Source of the DNA: Litomosoides sigmodontis
Lineage: Eukaryota > Nematoda > Chromadorea > Rhabditida > Onchocercidae
Direction of reading: 5' to 3'
DNA length: 64,000 nt
Assembly: GCA_963070105.1 (NCBI GenBank)
Contig: OY718806.1
Span: forward strand, 6,159,865-6,223,864
In this document: positions 28,562 to 41,604 of the stretch, in pieces
How positions within the stretch are numbered: the first letter of the stretch is position 1
Layout of the letters: every line of letters starts with the position of its first letter
The notes under the pieces: model-generated
What the model was told of the DNA's origin: nothing
The model's input: only the letters and a program-made list of their open reading frames with translations
The model's database searches: none
Position numbers and translations under genes: made by a program

Positions 28562-30304
28562 TTAATGAGAAGTCTTTGGAATACCAAGCAAAAATTCTGC
28601 AATTCTTGTATAATATACCATTTGTGCGATACCGAAAAGAGGAGCCATTACCAACATCCGACATATCGCACCTTTAAACAATGCCCGTGGGCCTTCGTGC
28701 CGCAATATTTTCCTAGAAAATTATTTTTTTCAAAAAAGATCAAAATAAAATATCCGAAAAATTTTGAGCACATTACTTGGAACAGAAACATACGTGAAAG
28801 CATCACAGATGTTTCGGTATTCCACTTCATCTTCACCACGATTGATCAACTGCATGCGAGTTTTGATTACTGAAATATCGAACTCCACAACTACTTAGAT
28901 TGTGAAGCTAAAGAAATAAAGCTAAATACATGAGATGGGCTGCACAGAAATATCAATGTAGTTTGCGGCAAACTCTATAATACTTTACACATGTTGAACA
29001 TGTTAATAAGCATTAAATATGTACACTCGCAAAAGAGCTATAATTTACACAGCATCTATCAAACGTACCATCTAAGGGTGTTACGGCAAACGAACTGAAA
29101 GCACCTGCTGTTAAACCGGCAGAAAATGAAGCGTAAAATACAGTATCACCGCTTCCATCACTCGAACGAGGACCCTAGAATGAAGCAATACTTAAAAAAT
29201 AGACAACCCGCAGTACAATAAAGTTACTAAAATTAAAGTGACAAGCACGTAATAAAAAACTGTTAGGAAGAAAAACCATACTAACCAAACTGTTTAGATA
29301 TGCAAATAACGGAAAATATAAGACGGAGAATGAAACATCACGAGCCATTGTTGGAGCAATACCCTTATAAAGACCAAAAATACCCCGATCTTTCAATAGA
29401 TCTATCGTCAAACCAATTGCAGACAATTTTTTTGGTTCCATTTGACCTTAAACAACTTTTTACCTACTCTCAAAATGCCCAGATAACAATAAAGGCATGA
29501 AAAATTTCAAACAACCAAACACAAAGGACCTGTTGTTCGTCCTGCATCTTGCATTTGAATTTTAATAAGTTCCATTGGCGTCGTAACGATGATCTGGCAA
29601 AATCCTGCTCCACCACCAGCTATCATCCCTCTTGTGAAAGGTAATTGCTCTTGATGTGGTATGGCGAGGTGAAAGCGAAAAAAATCATTTGCAACTAGCT
29701 TTATGGCTTTTTCAGGGGTTATAAGTAACAAATTCACTCCAATCCCAGAATAAATTCCTCGCATTTTTGCAAAAACAGTCCTTCCTCCACGATGCCACGT
29801 TTGTTTTGCACAGTCCACTCTTAAAACATTTTATTTCAAAACGAGTACACTGAATTTCAAACTTATAAGAAGGTAAATTGTTAATTGAATTGTCAGTGAA
29901 ACATGTCTCATAATGCCGTTATTCAGTAATGAATAGATGAAGAGTGACAAAAGACAAAAAATAACTCACATTCCTTTATATTGAACTTTCCCATCACTAG
30001 CAACCCTTTGATTTTGCAGACGAGTTTTTACTAGATCAATTGGAAAAACGCATGTTACGCCTATTATACCAGCAATTCCGCCGTTTATGATTTTTGGTAG
30101 ATACCTAAGAGGTTAATTACATTATTTTTAAAACTAAAATTTTGTGTGATATTCGAGGAGCAGTGAACGTCGAAATGAATAGTAAACTCATTTACCCAGG
30201 CTTCACACCATACATTAAATTGTGTCTTATGTTAACCAAAATTAATTATTGAAGAAAACTTACGCAAAACTTTGCGAAGAACTTAAAGTCTTTGCTTTAT
30301 CCAT
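28562..30304 (-). CDS. Mitochondrial glutamate carrier (SLC25A18/22-like)
   Basis: Seven exons join in phase to 319 aa: 30304-30264, 30104-29970, 29819-29530, 29446-29286, 29174-29069, 28869-28794 and 28712-28562. All three mitochondrial-carrier repeats are present, each with its P-x-D/E-x-x-K signature: PIDLVK (P35), PMELIK in the second and PLDVIK in the third. Segments such as [46 protein letters not shown] and [12 protein letters not shown] match the glutamate/H+ symporter group (GC1/GC2) much better than other carriers. It should move glutamate across the inner mitochondrial membrane. Length is as expected (human SLC25A22 is 323 aa). Several acceptors end AAG rather than CAG. It is convergent with the GST gene. 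Confidence 0.96.
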
Positions 30305-32579
30305 ATACCAACAGCAGAAAAATGATGCAACTGAAATGATAAAGATATGCTTGCGGTAAATGAAACGCTTTTTCCAAGAGGAGCCATTAAGGATCCTTTA
30401 GTCTTCTAATGGTTTCTAAAATTAGTTTCCAAAATCTACTCTTTAAGAAAAAATTGAAAAAACTACAACTGATAAAATTCTCAGTGAAGGTTAAACTAAA
30501 TTTTTTCATAATATCCTTTTTAAAAACATAGTATATAATTAAGGTTGTAGGTAGCTAAAAGAAAAATAAGTAAAATCTTGCCCACCATGAAATTTTGAAA
30601 AATGAATTTTGAAAAAAAATGAAAGATATTACTGCGAAAAGTAAAAAGGCACTCATGAACTTAAAATTCAAACGGTGATATTTCATAGGGTAAGGAAAAT
30701 GCCTATAAAATAAAAGTGAAAGATAACATACATCCTTCGTTTAATCGATACAGTGTGGGAAATGAAAACACATCAAAAACTAATATCAGTTAATTAATTT
30801 TGTAATGTAGTAAACTGGAAATCAAAAATGAATTGAAACGCAAATGAGGAATAGATTTAAAAACCAAGCCAAAATTATGGTACAAAAAGCGCCTATAATT
30901 CGTTCATTACAAAGTTTTATAATATCATGTAAATAATAAAAACAACATACTGTCTGAATAAATACCCTCCCCAACACACGAGAGTTTCACTAATCTGCTT
31001 CAAGCTGTTACAGTCCAGAAATATCTAAAGGTCCAAATTATAGCACTTATCATCATCCCATTGAAATGGAGATCTATTTCAAGTAAAGTGGCTTCTTCCC
31101 ATTTCGCTGAAAGATGTCTACACGAGAATCAGTTAATCAGTGAAATTCAAACGATGTGACAGGATATCATTCTTAACTGATATTTACTGCATAAATAAAC
31201 GGTCCAGCTAATTTCGATGAATGACCATAACGCCCGACCACTACATCCCATGCGATTTGCAAAAGATTCATTTCCTTTGATGCCTTTTGCAATCAGTATA
31301 GAACTTCTTGGTTGGTAAACTCTTTAACCTCGATTTACATACACACCCTAGCATAAATCCCTCTCCGTTCCAGAGTCGGACTTCAGGTCTTTATATGAAG
31401 AACTTTAAAAGTTTCTTGTTCGCATTATAATCAACCGACATCCCACATTTTTAAACTAAAATCGATGTCTTTATTAGTAAGAAATAATCATCTCATTAAG
31501 GCGTCATAAAACAAAGACCAAATGTCTTTTTGATACAAACACATCACCTTTGGTAATCTCGTTCTTGTTCACTTGAAATTGACATCCGTAGAACTAATGA
31601 CATCACCTATTTTATCCTTCTAAAGCACAAGTTCGTCTGATAAAACATTTCCACGAAACACTACACAGCAAACCGCTGCATGAGACACAGTGCTTCCTAG
31701 GCGTTTACGATATCTCAACATTACTACTGTTCATTTACTTCCTCGCTTACGGGGAAAACAACACTTAGTAAAACTAAAATTATTTGTAACTTATGTGGTA
31801 AGCTCTCCGCACAACGGCCATGTTCTAAGTGACAAATTTCAAGACACTTTTTTTTACTGATCATTATGAAGCATCATAAAAATATTCCAGTGAGATAACG
31901 GTGCAATGGTACAGTAATATCATACATGTATCAGTTGAATAACGGCAATACTGTCATATAAAAACCACCTTTTTATACAACGGAAATTACATCTTTTGCA
32001 TTAAATCAATTTTACTTCAAATTTTGTATTACGACTTGACTTTGCAACAAAACTTTACAAATTTATGTGAACTAAAAATTCTTTGAAGCATCGGTATTCC
32101 CTCTTTTGCCTTCCTGTTTAACCCCAGTACGTTAAATGAACAAATTCACTGTGCTAATGCACAAGTGATGGCCAACCAAAATCTTAAAAGGAATGAATGC
32201 TCTTAGTCCAAATATATTCCTTAGAAATTAATCAAAGCAAGGCTCAAAAAACCGTGGAAATATTAATAAAATAAGTGTGGTTGAAACTGATCTGAAGTGA
32301 AAAGTATCAAATAGAAATGGATGTACTTTTCACAGTTCGCAAGAACTCCATCTACAAAACCATAACAATTAAAAATAATGCTTCCCAATTTCATCAAAAG
32401 TTTTCGTGAGCAATGCTTATTTAATATGTGCATGAATAATCACTAGTTGAAAGTAACGACATACACTTGCTTTTGAACAGCAACCGCAAGAGCTATCAAC
32501 AATGGTAGTGAAAGTTAAATTGGTTTTAACCATACATTCGTAATATCTCAAACATAAACAATCGCACTTACGATAATGC
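30305..32579. other. Intergenic region between glutamate carrier and ERGIC2
   Basis: AT-rich sequence containing the carrier promoter (left) and the ERGIC2 3' flank (right). No exon, repeat array or RNA gene was recognised on either strand. Confidence 0.55.
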
Positions 32580-35500
32580 TTAAGTATCAACAACAACTCC
32601 AGGTTGGATAATCTCTGACTGTGAATCAATCGACCTAATTTTCGTCAGTCTTTTCGACCTATTTGTCCAAACAGTTGATATACGTACACATATACCATTT
32701 AACACGATACTTGTCGCGAAAACTCCTCCAACTGCAGAGCATAAACGTACAAGCATTTGCAGCAGTGAGCTGCAAAGAAAAAGCCCTTCACAACTTTGTT
32801 ACCCTATTAATATTGGAAATTCTTCTTAATCTTTAAGTTAATCAACTTCATCAATTTATTCATGAATTTAAGAAGGTTTTGCCCTACAATATTAAAAAAA
32901 ATAACGTTACGAAAAGAAAAAATTAATGTAGTGTTCTGAAAAACTTACGACTGAATGCGTCTAACTTCAATAACTGTTGCTGCGAACTCATAGTGGATAA
33001 TGATAGCTGCATGCTTATGAGCATGTTTTTTGGGTGTTTTTTTCTGAAAAGCATATTTAACAGCAAATATGAACTCAATTATTATTGTGCTTCGTCATAG
33101 TAAAAAAATCCAAAAAGTTTTAGAGAAAGCCATGAGTCCAAATGCATTAAAACGACTATCGTAAATGCAATCAGTAACATATTACTGAACTCGATAACGT
33201 AAATAATTTACAATTATTTGATAAAGCCAAACCATAAATGTCACGGAATATTGATACGTAAGTGTAGAGCCACCAAAGAGACCACTGTGATATATTCTGG
33301 TAGGCACAATCTTTAAAAAATAACGAAATTCGTCTACACCTGGAAGAAGAAAGCTAAAGGCTAAAAGATTCGACCTTCGGAAAGGGAAAATAACAATGAG
33401 TAATTACCTTTTTATACGCACACATCTATTCAAAAAAAAAAATCTAAAAAAATAACTCATAAAACGTAATCAAATGTGACCTGTTTCAGAAATTTGTTCC
33501 ATCCCCGCTAGCGGAGTCACAAGACCATATATTCTGGGACCAAAATTGAACCGTTCAATCCGATGAGAAACATTACCAGCTAGAAAGAAATGACTGCATT
33601 TGGTCGTAACTGCTAGCTATTTTAGAGTGACTATTTAAAATGATTTGATTATATCAGGTATTGGTTTAATCGGAATGAATGTTAAATTTTCTGTCGGTTG
33701 ATCAAATAAACAGGTCACGACTGATGTTTTATGAAAACAGAACAAATTAGCAAAAAATACCGTAATGGACAGTGTTTACGTATCAACAAGTTGACAAATT
33801 GCAACAATTGAATTTAAATGTGCAAAAAATATATTAATTTACTTCGGAAAGTACATTTAAATAAAACTTACGATTAGAAATTCCACCGAAATTAGCAAAA
33901 ATACCGTCGATCCCTAGGCCTTTGCCAGTGCTAACAACAAAACTATCACCTTTAACCTTGTTCACGCGCATACGACCATGTATACGGCAAGCGGTGCCCT
34001 CACTTTTCTCCGAGTTACCTGCAATCGGAAAACGGTGTAGATAATTTAATTTCTTGATTTATAGTTCAAATTGTGAGTTTAAAATGCCCTTCCTTCAAAA
34101 AAGCCAAAGAAGTTCAATACGGCTGTAGTGTGATCCTTTGATTACTTACACTAGTAAAGCAGTACCCATATAAGGCACTATGCGTTAGTACCTTATCAAT
34201 ATTTTCCAGAAGAAAAAGTATGATATTATAAAATAAATATTAAGTAGTGCTTTATTCCTGTTTTAATTTCACTCAATACAAGAAAGAGCTCTCTTGTTCT
34301 GAGGACCTCTGCCAGTGTTTTTTTGCTCCACTGAAGTTCGATCAAATAAAGCTTCAAATGAATACTTGCAACAACATGAAAAACGTTAAATCCATTTCCA
34401 ATTAATATCAACGTTCCACCGTCCAAAGATTGCTTTGGATTTTTCTTCCTTTCCAACTGTATCGCATGCGCTTCTTCGCGTTGCTTTGTTTCTGCTTCAG
34501 TTTTCAAACCCTCCTGCACCCGTTCGCTGACAAATGTCATCTACAGAACCTCAACAATGCTCAATAAACTAATATTTTGAAAATTATAGCGTAGAAACCG
34601 ATCTACGAGGCAGGTTCACTTCCGGGAAATATAACAGCCACTACAGCTGATATTTCAGTAATTGGAAAAAACAAGATAATTTTGCTTTTTGCCCTAATAT
34701 ACAGCTATAGGATATATTGAAAACAAGTAGAGATTACTTCATCAAGACTCTTAAACAACGTTGTTCCTTCTTTAGTACGACGCTGTGCTTTTTTCAGTTC
34801 ACTCCAATACATCGCTTCTTTTTCTGTAAATTCGAAGCGCGTTGGATCATGTTTGAATTCACTCAGAGAATTGAATTCCTGTGAGACAGTACCAGTAAGT
34901 TGTGCCACCAAATTTGTACAAGGAGTTGCAACTATCATATCCAGTTCCAAGTCAGGATGTCTGAATTTAGGAAGAGAAATGAAGAATGCTTCCAGATTTT
35001 GCCCAGAAGCGCACAAATTTTCATGGAGAGTAAATCTTACGGCTGGAATAAAAAGAAATTTCCCACTTACTCATTGAAAGCTGTATCAACTGAGAATCTA
35101 TAATAGTGCCCTTCATCACCATAAAAATAATTCTTCAGCTCGCCAAAGACCAGCACCGCGATGATCAGAAATGATAAACTTGCAACTGAAATGTTAGTAT
35201 TATTTGAGAGGACGGTTATCAATAAACAATAAGTCCTTGCTTAAATTTACCTAAATTATTAAACATAAAATCAAAGTGTTGCGAGTGTGGTTTACACCCA
35301 ACATTAAAATGCTTCCAACACAAAAGTTAGATGTGGCGTCGCACCTCAGCAAAGCATTCGGGCATTTATATCTCGGTAACTTATTGTCTGATAAATCAGT
35401 TCCTAAGCTAAAATTTCTTGGTCGATATCGACCGTGCAATATTGGATCTAAAAAGCTACGTCTAAAAACCTGCACAACAAGATATTATTTTCTGGAAACA

Positions 35501-35736
35501 GCTAACAATGAACAAGCACTATTTTTTGTAAATTTAATTTCCATAGCCACATGGAGACGGAAATGAGGAGGCATACGAGAGGCAAATTTTGGAAGTAACT
35601 TACGGAACCCGCCAGTAGCTCGTTTCTCCTCGCTAACTTCATCCACAGTTTTGTTAAATGCGTCGAAATCCCGCACAACTCCCTGAATCGTTGGACGTCT
35701 GTGACGAACTGTAGTACTGGTCAACAATAACGACAT
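32580..35736 (-). CDS. ERGIC2/Erv41-like COPII vesicle cargo-receptor subunit
   Basis: Nine exons join in phase to 409 aa: 35736-35604, 35185-35071, 34960-34738, 34540-34420, 34018-33872, 33579-33481, 33339-33233, 33043-32949 and 32769-32580. The N-terminus has the family's short cytosolic VVRDFDAFNK motif, then a first membrane span (about residues 45-60, LASLSFLIIAVLVFG). A luminal domain follows, with ACRIHGRMRVNKVKGDSF, VSHRIERFNFG and RYFLKIVPTRIY. A second span lies near residues 350-372 (VRLCSAVGGVFATSIVL). Erv41/Erv46 cycle between ER and Golgi as a complex that retrieves or sorts cargo. The ACRIHG start of the luminal core and the absence of the longer Erv46 Cys cluster favour ERGIC2 over ERGIC3. 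The last exon reads through a weak GTATAT donor to TAA; this C-tail is the least certain part. A longer in-frame stretch upstream to 35937 lacks a better start. Confidence 0.92.
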
Positions 35737-38700
35737 ACTAAGCACTCCCACTCGAAAAGCGTCACCGAGCCTAGCAGCACTTTCGAAGCGGTTTTCGAAT
35801 AGTACGCCAAGCGAGAGGTAATGTGTCGCGTGAAGAGTGTGCGCGGCTATGCAGAGAGCAGAGATATCAGAAGCTGGAGAGGTGTAAGGAATAGAAGAGA
35901 TGGAAGTTTGATGAGGGTGCGTGGAAATCACATCCACTTATTCTTGACAGGTTAGATCCCCACCAACGGTCTCCTTTCTCCTTTATGAACTAATATGGTG
36001 GCGGCAGGTTCATGGAGCAGTGTGCAGTGGGTTAGAATCAGGTTGCACAATTGATCTGCTCTTCAGTGCGTGTTTGGAGCGCCCATGTGCTAGTGGTGTC
36101 AGAGCGATATATGACGTTTGAGGGAGATATTTGATGACAGAGGAAGTGTCAAGTGACCTGAAGGTAGTATTCCGTTAGTATGGTGGGAGATGAACATGTG
36201 AACTTTGTGAAATAAGTTTTGCGCAGGAGCCGAAGCTTTAAAAGCAAATGTCGCTGCCTCAGTTGCTACTGACTGTCATGGTGTACGAGGTGGATGTGAG
36301 GATGAGCAAGCAGTTTAATTTGGAAATATGTAGTACTTATCAAGGTACTTTGGTGATACGAAAACAATGATATTACATTGGGAAAAATTAATCACGTTAG
36401 TTAGGGTGGAATTTCTTAAATGATACGGCCGTTCTATGCAACTTGGTTAGAAGGTATGAATTGAGAGAATATCACTTGTACTTTAGCACTTCAGAATCCC
36501 TGACTTGCACTATTTTTCAAATTGTTGAGTAGGTTAAATGACTGGACTTTGAAGCAAAGGGCTACGTTTTTTCTCCGACGTTTTATATGTAGCTGAAGAA
36601 AGAAGAAAGAAATCTCCAGTCCTTCTTTTCAGTTTCGTATTCTACGAGTTTGTTTCTTTCTGAACTTATAGGTCATTTACCAACTCAAAGGTCATGTTTA
36701 TTAGCCAGGTGAATCGTTTGCTTTTATAGTTCAGTAACGAACTACTTGCCTATGGCTGCTCAACAAAAAAGTGTTCAATTCTTGGCGTGGCAATTTCATC
36801 AATCCACTGAAATTTACGGCGTAAATAATCGATATGTGGCTTCATATAATGACCCCAATCAGGTACAAATGTTAACCAGTCATTCCAACTCGGTCGGTGA
36901 ACGCACCGAATGTACAAGTATCTGAGCTACTTGAGTTGTTTGATCTGTTTCAGTGGAAAACAGCAGCTTACGCTCCGTCAGCGGCACTGCAGCTATTTCC
37001 TTCTAAAATACTGCTCGAAATTTCTTATTGTAAAGTAATGTGAAGTCATTCTGCAATAATTCACAGTTACCGTTAACACGTGACTATTTCTGTACTTACG
37101 CATAGTGTTCTCAAGAGTTGCGTTCTACAGAGAGTTGTGCGTGAAGGTTATACCATTAAGTTATGGTTCATGTTGCCATTCCAGATTCTGTTTTTTCCGT
37201 GCAGTGATCGAATTAGAAAGTAAGTGTGTATTCCTTCTCGATGATTCTTCAATTGATCTTCAAGTTTTCGTGAGATGCTTCACCTTCAGTAAAATGACCA
37301 CCAGAAAGGAATAAATTTAAAGTGCAAGAAAGAAGCTCGCGTCTTTTTTTACTGAAGTTATACATTAGGAGACAACTAAAAAGCCTGCCATATAATGATT
37401 CATAATCATTATTATTTCTACCAAGTTTACTAACTGTATCGATTTTCCGTCAACAGAATACGTCAGTTGTAAGCATTTTTGAATGTTTTGTAAAGATATT
37501 ATCGTTTAGCTCTAATTATATAAGCGTGATGCCTTCCAATTTGGTTCATGCCAGCAGGGGAAAAGTTTTGCTCTATGATGGCTGAAATTTTGTAGTAAAA
37601 CTAATAACTGGTAAGTGATGACGAATGATGGGATTCCTTGGCGATGGATTATCATCCTAAAATATTCAGTGGCACATCTAAAAACTTATGCAGTTTAATT
37701 AGAATTTACAATAACGAAAAGGAGCAGTTAACATCATCGAGAGATTACTATTTGCTGTCGATGTTTGCCATAATTATTTCGCGCTTTGGTATATATCACG
37801 TTATTTTTGGATGAATAAAAATATTAGTATAAATATTAGCATTAAGGAAAGTACTTCTTGCATTTCCCATACTTCGATGACACAATACTCCTGCAAATTT
37901 TCGTAATAAATTACATTTCTAGTACATACCTGCAATGTTCTGACAGGTAGTAGTGAATGCATTCAGTAGGAAACAGTGTAGTATTATTGCGTCACCTAAT
38001 ATTGTTGAATTCCCATAGTCTTTTAGCAGGAATATTAACATCATCAAGGGAAAAACGGATTAGCCTCATTTTAAGGGTTGTTCCAGAAGGAGTCGAATTA
38101 TTCTGATACGTCACTCACGTTTCAATAAGTTGAAGCGGATGAAATAAAAGATTGCAATAAATAATAGAGTTTCTCTCACTCCGGAAATGTCAGTGCAAGA
38201 AATAGATACCCAAAATTGTGTAGCGCGAGAGACAAGTGACAATTTATCATTAGAGGAAAATCTTGATGATGTAGGCGTACTTTGTTGACATACACGTTTG
38301 CTGCTGCATGTTTCATGAGGTGCTGTTGAATTATTATATGATTCAAGAAGTATTGAGACGTTGCCAAAAATTCTTTCATTTGAAATTGCCTTCATAAAAT
38401 CTAACCGAACAGAAATGCATTACCTTTTATAATGATAAAATACTTAAATCATTCCAAAATAAAGTAAAGAAGTATTTAAGATTTAGAAGTGAGAAAGTAA
38501 AATTTCTGTCTTATTAAGCAGACGTCAATATAGTAGCTAAAGAATAATGTCAGAACGCTTTCGAAAAGCATTTTGTAAAAATATATTGATTCGAAACACT
38601 TATTGCTTACTTCATACCTATTCAACTCCAGCAATAGCTGGAGTTTGGAACTAATCTGGTACTCTATGATGTAAGACAGTTGAAGCTTTAAGGAAGGAAT

Positions 38701-41604
38701 GAAATGAGGTGCCTGTAGACCGTAATGTTCAGGTCGAAGTGTTCTGGGTAATTGTATCAAAGACGCTTTTCTGTACTTCTGGGTTATTGAAGGGCACATA
38801 GAAGAATGAAATGTCTTTGAATTTAATACAGGCTTATATATATCTGACGACGCAATATTCTTCGTTATCGTTTCTTCCTACACATCTAGCACTTACATAT
38901 CAGATTTGAAAATTGAAATCTGATACAGCAAATGCAGAAAATGTTTTCTGAGCTTTCATTTATGTATATATATATATATATATATAATTTTGCTAAACGT
39001 TATTAACTATGTTTATAAGGTATGATTTCTTCACCATTCAACAGCTAAGATGGCAGGCAATTCTCATCCCTACTAAGCAGTTAAATCTGTCGTGTGATTA
39101 CACTGTTATTTCTGATTTTTTTTGAATTATTATTTATGCGTTAGGTAAAACGTTGAATGGCAACGGTGCCAAATCAATTTTAGAAACGCTGAATGGAGGA
39201 CTAATGTTTGGAATTGATGCCGTCACTGTGCTGGTCAGTGAACTTTTCATCTGAAGTATCATTAACATTATCTGTATACCTGATGTATACCGGAAGTGAC
39301 ACGTTTAGAAGTTAATTGCTTTTGCTGGAAAAGAGCAGAAAAAGCATCAAATGTGTAGAAATATTCCCCCAAAAAACGATTTATCGCAGAAATTGAATTC
39401 CATTTCACTAGAATGGATGAGTCAAAAGTTACCGTAGTAGGCCATTTTAAGAAAGATGAAAAGTTGTGTCTATGATCACGTGAATTTTAAAATTACTACT
39501 GAGTAAATATGTACGTGGAGAAGAATCGGATGGAATAAGGGGAACGGGAAAAAAAGATTTGTGGTTTCGTTTCAGACTGATGCCGTCTTCTACCATGTGG
39601 TGTACATATGTCTCAGGGATTGAAAAGGATTAAGAAATCAAAGCTTCTTTAACCGGCACGCTGCTTGCCTAATTAGTCGGAAAACCATCTTTGCTTATAT
39701 TGCTTCAAGCAATTTTTTGCTTTTTATTGTTTTCATTGAGAGTTCTTATTTATTTGAAATTCAGATTCAGTCTTCATCATTAACCGTAGAACTTTTTTTT
39801 GGTTTTTTTCAATTAATGTATTGGTGTAGGAGTTATCACGACAGGTAAAGTATCATTGGCAAATAAGTACTTAATCCAAACTGGTGAAAATACAAGGTGG
39901 TGAAGTGGAGAAACTAGAATCTGTAAGTGACTGGTCAAGCAAGAACCTGTAAGTACAGCTATGCACGCGAGAGAGATTCGTAAATAAGCTTGAAGACTGT
40001 CCGAACATCCTGCAATTTAGAAAAGAGTAGGGCTGTAGTTTCTTCACATTATTGACGTTCTCTCTGATAACCAATTCGGCTGCAACAAATGCATATCCTT
40101 CAACAACATCTTGACCTTCACCTTCATCTCATTGCAAAAAATGCACGTTGCTAAACAGCAATTCGTCTTTCTCAAAATTCAGGGCTTATTTTAGAAAAAC
40201 TTTCTCACTAATCATTTACTTATTATTGCCACAGTATTCCTCTAAGTGTCATCAACGCTGTGAATTTCGAGCTATAACGAAGCAGTAAAGTCGATGGTAC
40301 CATACTAATGCACGATGTAACCTCAGAAGAACCATTTTTTAATGTTAGAAATTAGATTAATTTCGTGAAAGAAGACAGTGACGTATTTGACTGCTGATAG
40401 TTTACCTTTGTCCTAATACACGGCACTAATAATATCATTACAACTAGATATATTTTGATTTGAAGTATCAAATTAATAGGTACACTTGGTAGTGAACAAA
40501 GAGGACAAATTGCTTGCTTACAAAGAGCAAGAAGTTTGTTGAAGAATTTTTCTTGATTTTGGTACTTGTTGAAGGCATTCATAAATTACCACGGCATAAT
40601 TAGTTCAAAAATGTTGGCAAGTTTAGAGGAATTTGGAATGCTGTTTTTTGAAATAAATGCTTTTAATGGCCTTGATATTAGCAATTGCGTGAATTTTTTA
40701 CGACTTTATTTGAAGTCTCTGTAAGCGCTCAAATGATAAGGTATCATCACGAAGAGGACTGATGCGTATGAACGAATTAGGAAATGAAATCAAGGGAATA
40801 CTTGAAAACATACAGTATCCAAACTACAAGCATATTGTTCCAGACATTTTTATTTGTGATGCAAGTAAATATTATTTCCATTAATAAATCGCTTTTTGAA
40901 AAAAAAGTGAAGGATTTTTGAGCCCAACAGATTTTTGAGCGACGAGATAGTGTTCGGGAAGTACCCCAAACTGAGTTGTCAATTGCGTTTTTTGGATTTT
41001 TTTCGGTTTATACAACTTGTTTTGTTTAGAAAATTGCAACAGAGTGAGGATCAACAACTGCTAAATGTGTTAAGACTTGACATGAGTTTACAAGAAAAAT
41101 AGAAAAGCTGGTGCTGCATTTAGTGGAACTTGATGAAACTGACCATCTTTGATTATTTTGCAGCAAGTAGCCCATCCGAATACTTGTGTTTCAAATCCGC
41201 GAAACAGTTGCTGTCAAAATTCTTAGCAGTTTGATCTCTAAAACCTAAACCAGTCAGATGTCCGTAAAATTTCCATTTGGACTAATTTCTTCCATCAAGT
41301 AAAAAGAAATTGCTGCTAGTACAGAATTAAATAAAATTGAATATTGCATAATTACTGTCACTGCTTCGAGGGTTTTGTGGTAGAATGAAATGTAGATCCG
41401 GAGTGTTGTATAGCAATGAATGAATCAGTGATTTTTGTCGCTACTGTTCCAGTGAATGATGTGAGCTGAAAATTTAAGGGGAAAAAATGCTATTTAGCAG
41501 CAAATTCAATTGTTATACTGGATATGCAGTAATCATAAATTTCTGAACTGCTGCTTGTATTTATAAATTTAATTCTATATTAACTGCAAATGACTATGAA
41601 CGTC
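35737..41604. other. Long gene-poor stretch
   Basis: No known protein family was recognised. Two minus-strand open segments with splice-donor-like ends (38799-38617 and about 38398-38117) may be exons of an unidentified gene. A short (TA)n run is at about 38965-38986. The left edge is the ERGIC2 promoter region and the right edge the PTR 3' flank. Confidence 0.45.
38117..38799 (-). other. Possible exons of an unidentified gene
   Basis: A minus-strand ATG at 38799 opens 61 codons ending at an AG|GTATGA donor near 38617. Below it, a second frame (about 38398-38117) has no stop for more than 80 codons. It ends with a hydrophobic segment, LLFIAIFYFIRFNLL, at a strong GTGAGT donor. The two do not join in phase with the acceptors I can see, and no family resemblance was found. 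They may belong to a membrane-protein gene or be chance open frames. Confidence 0.2.

Noticed and set aside
35737..35937. Upstream extension of the ERGIC2 first exon
   Set aside because: The frame is open, but the composition (Ser/Thr/His-rich, no conserved segment) is unlike the family N-terminus. The conserved part begins shortly after the ATG at 35736.
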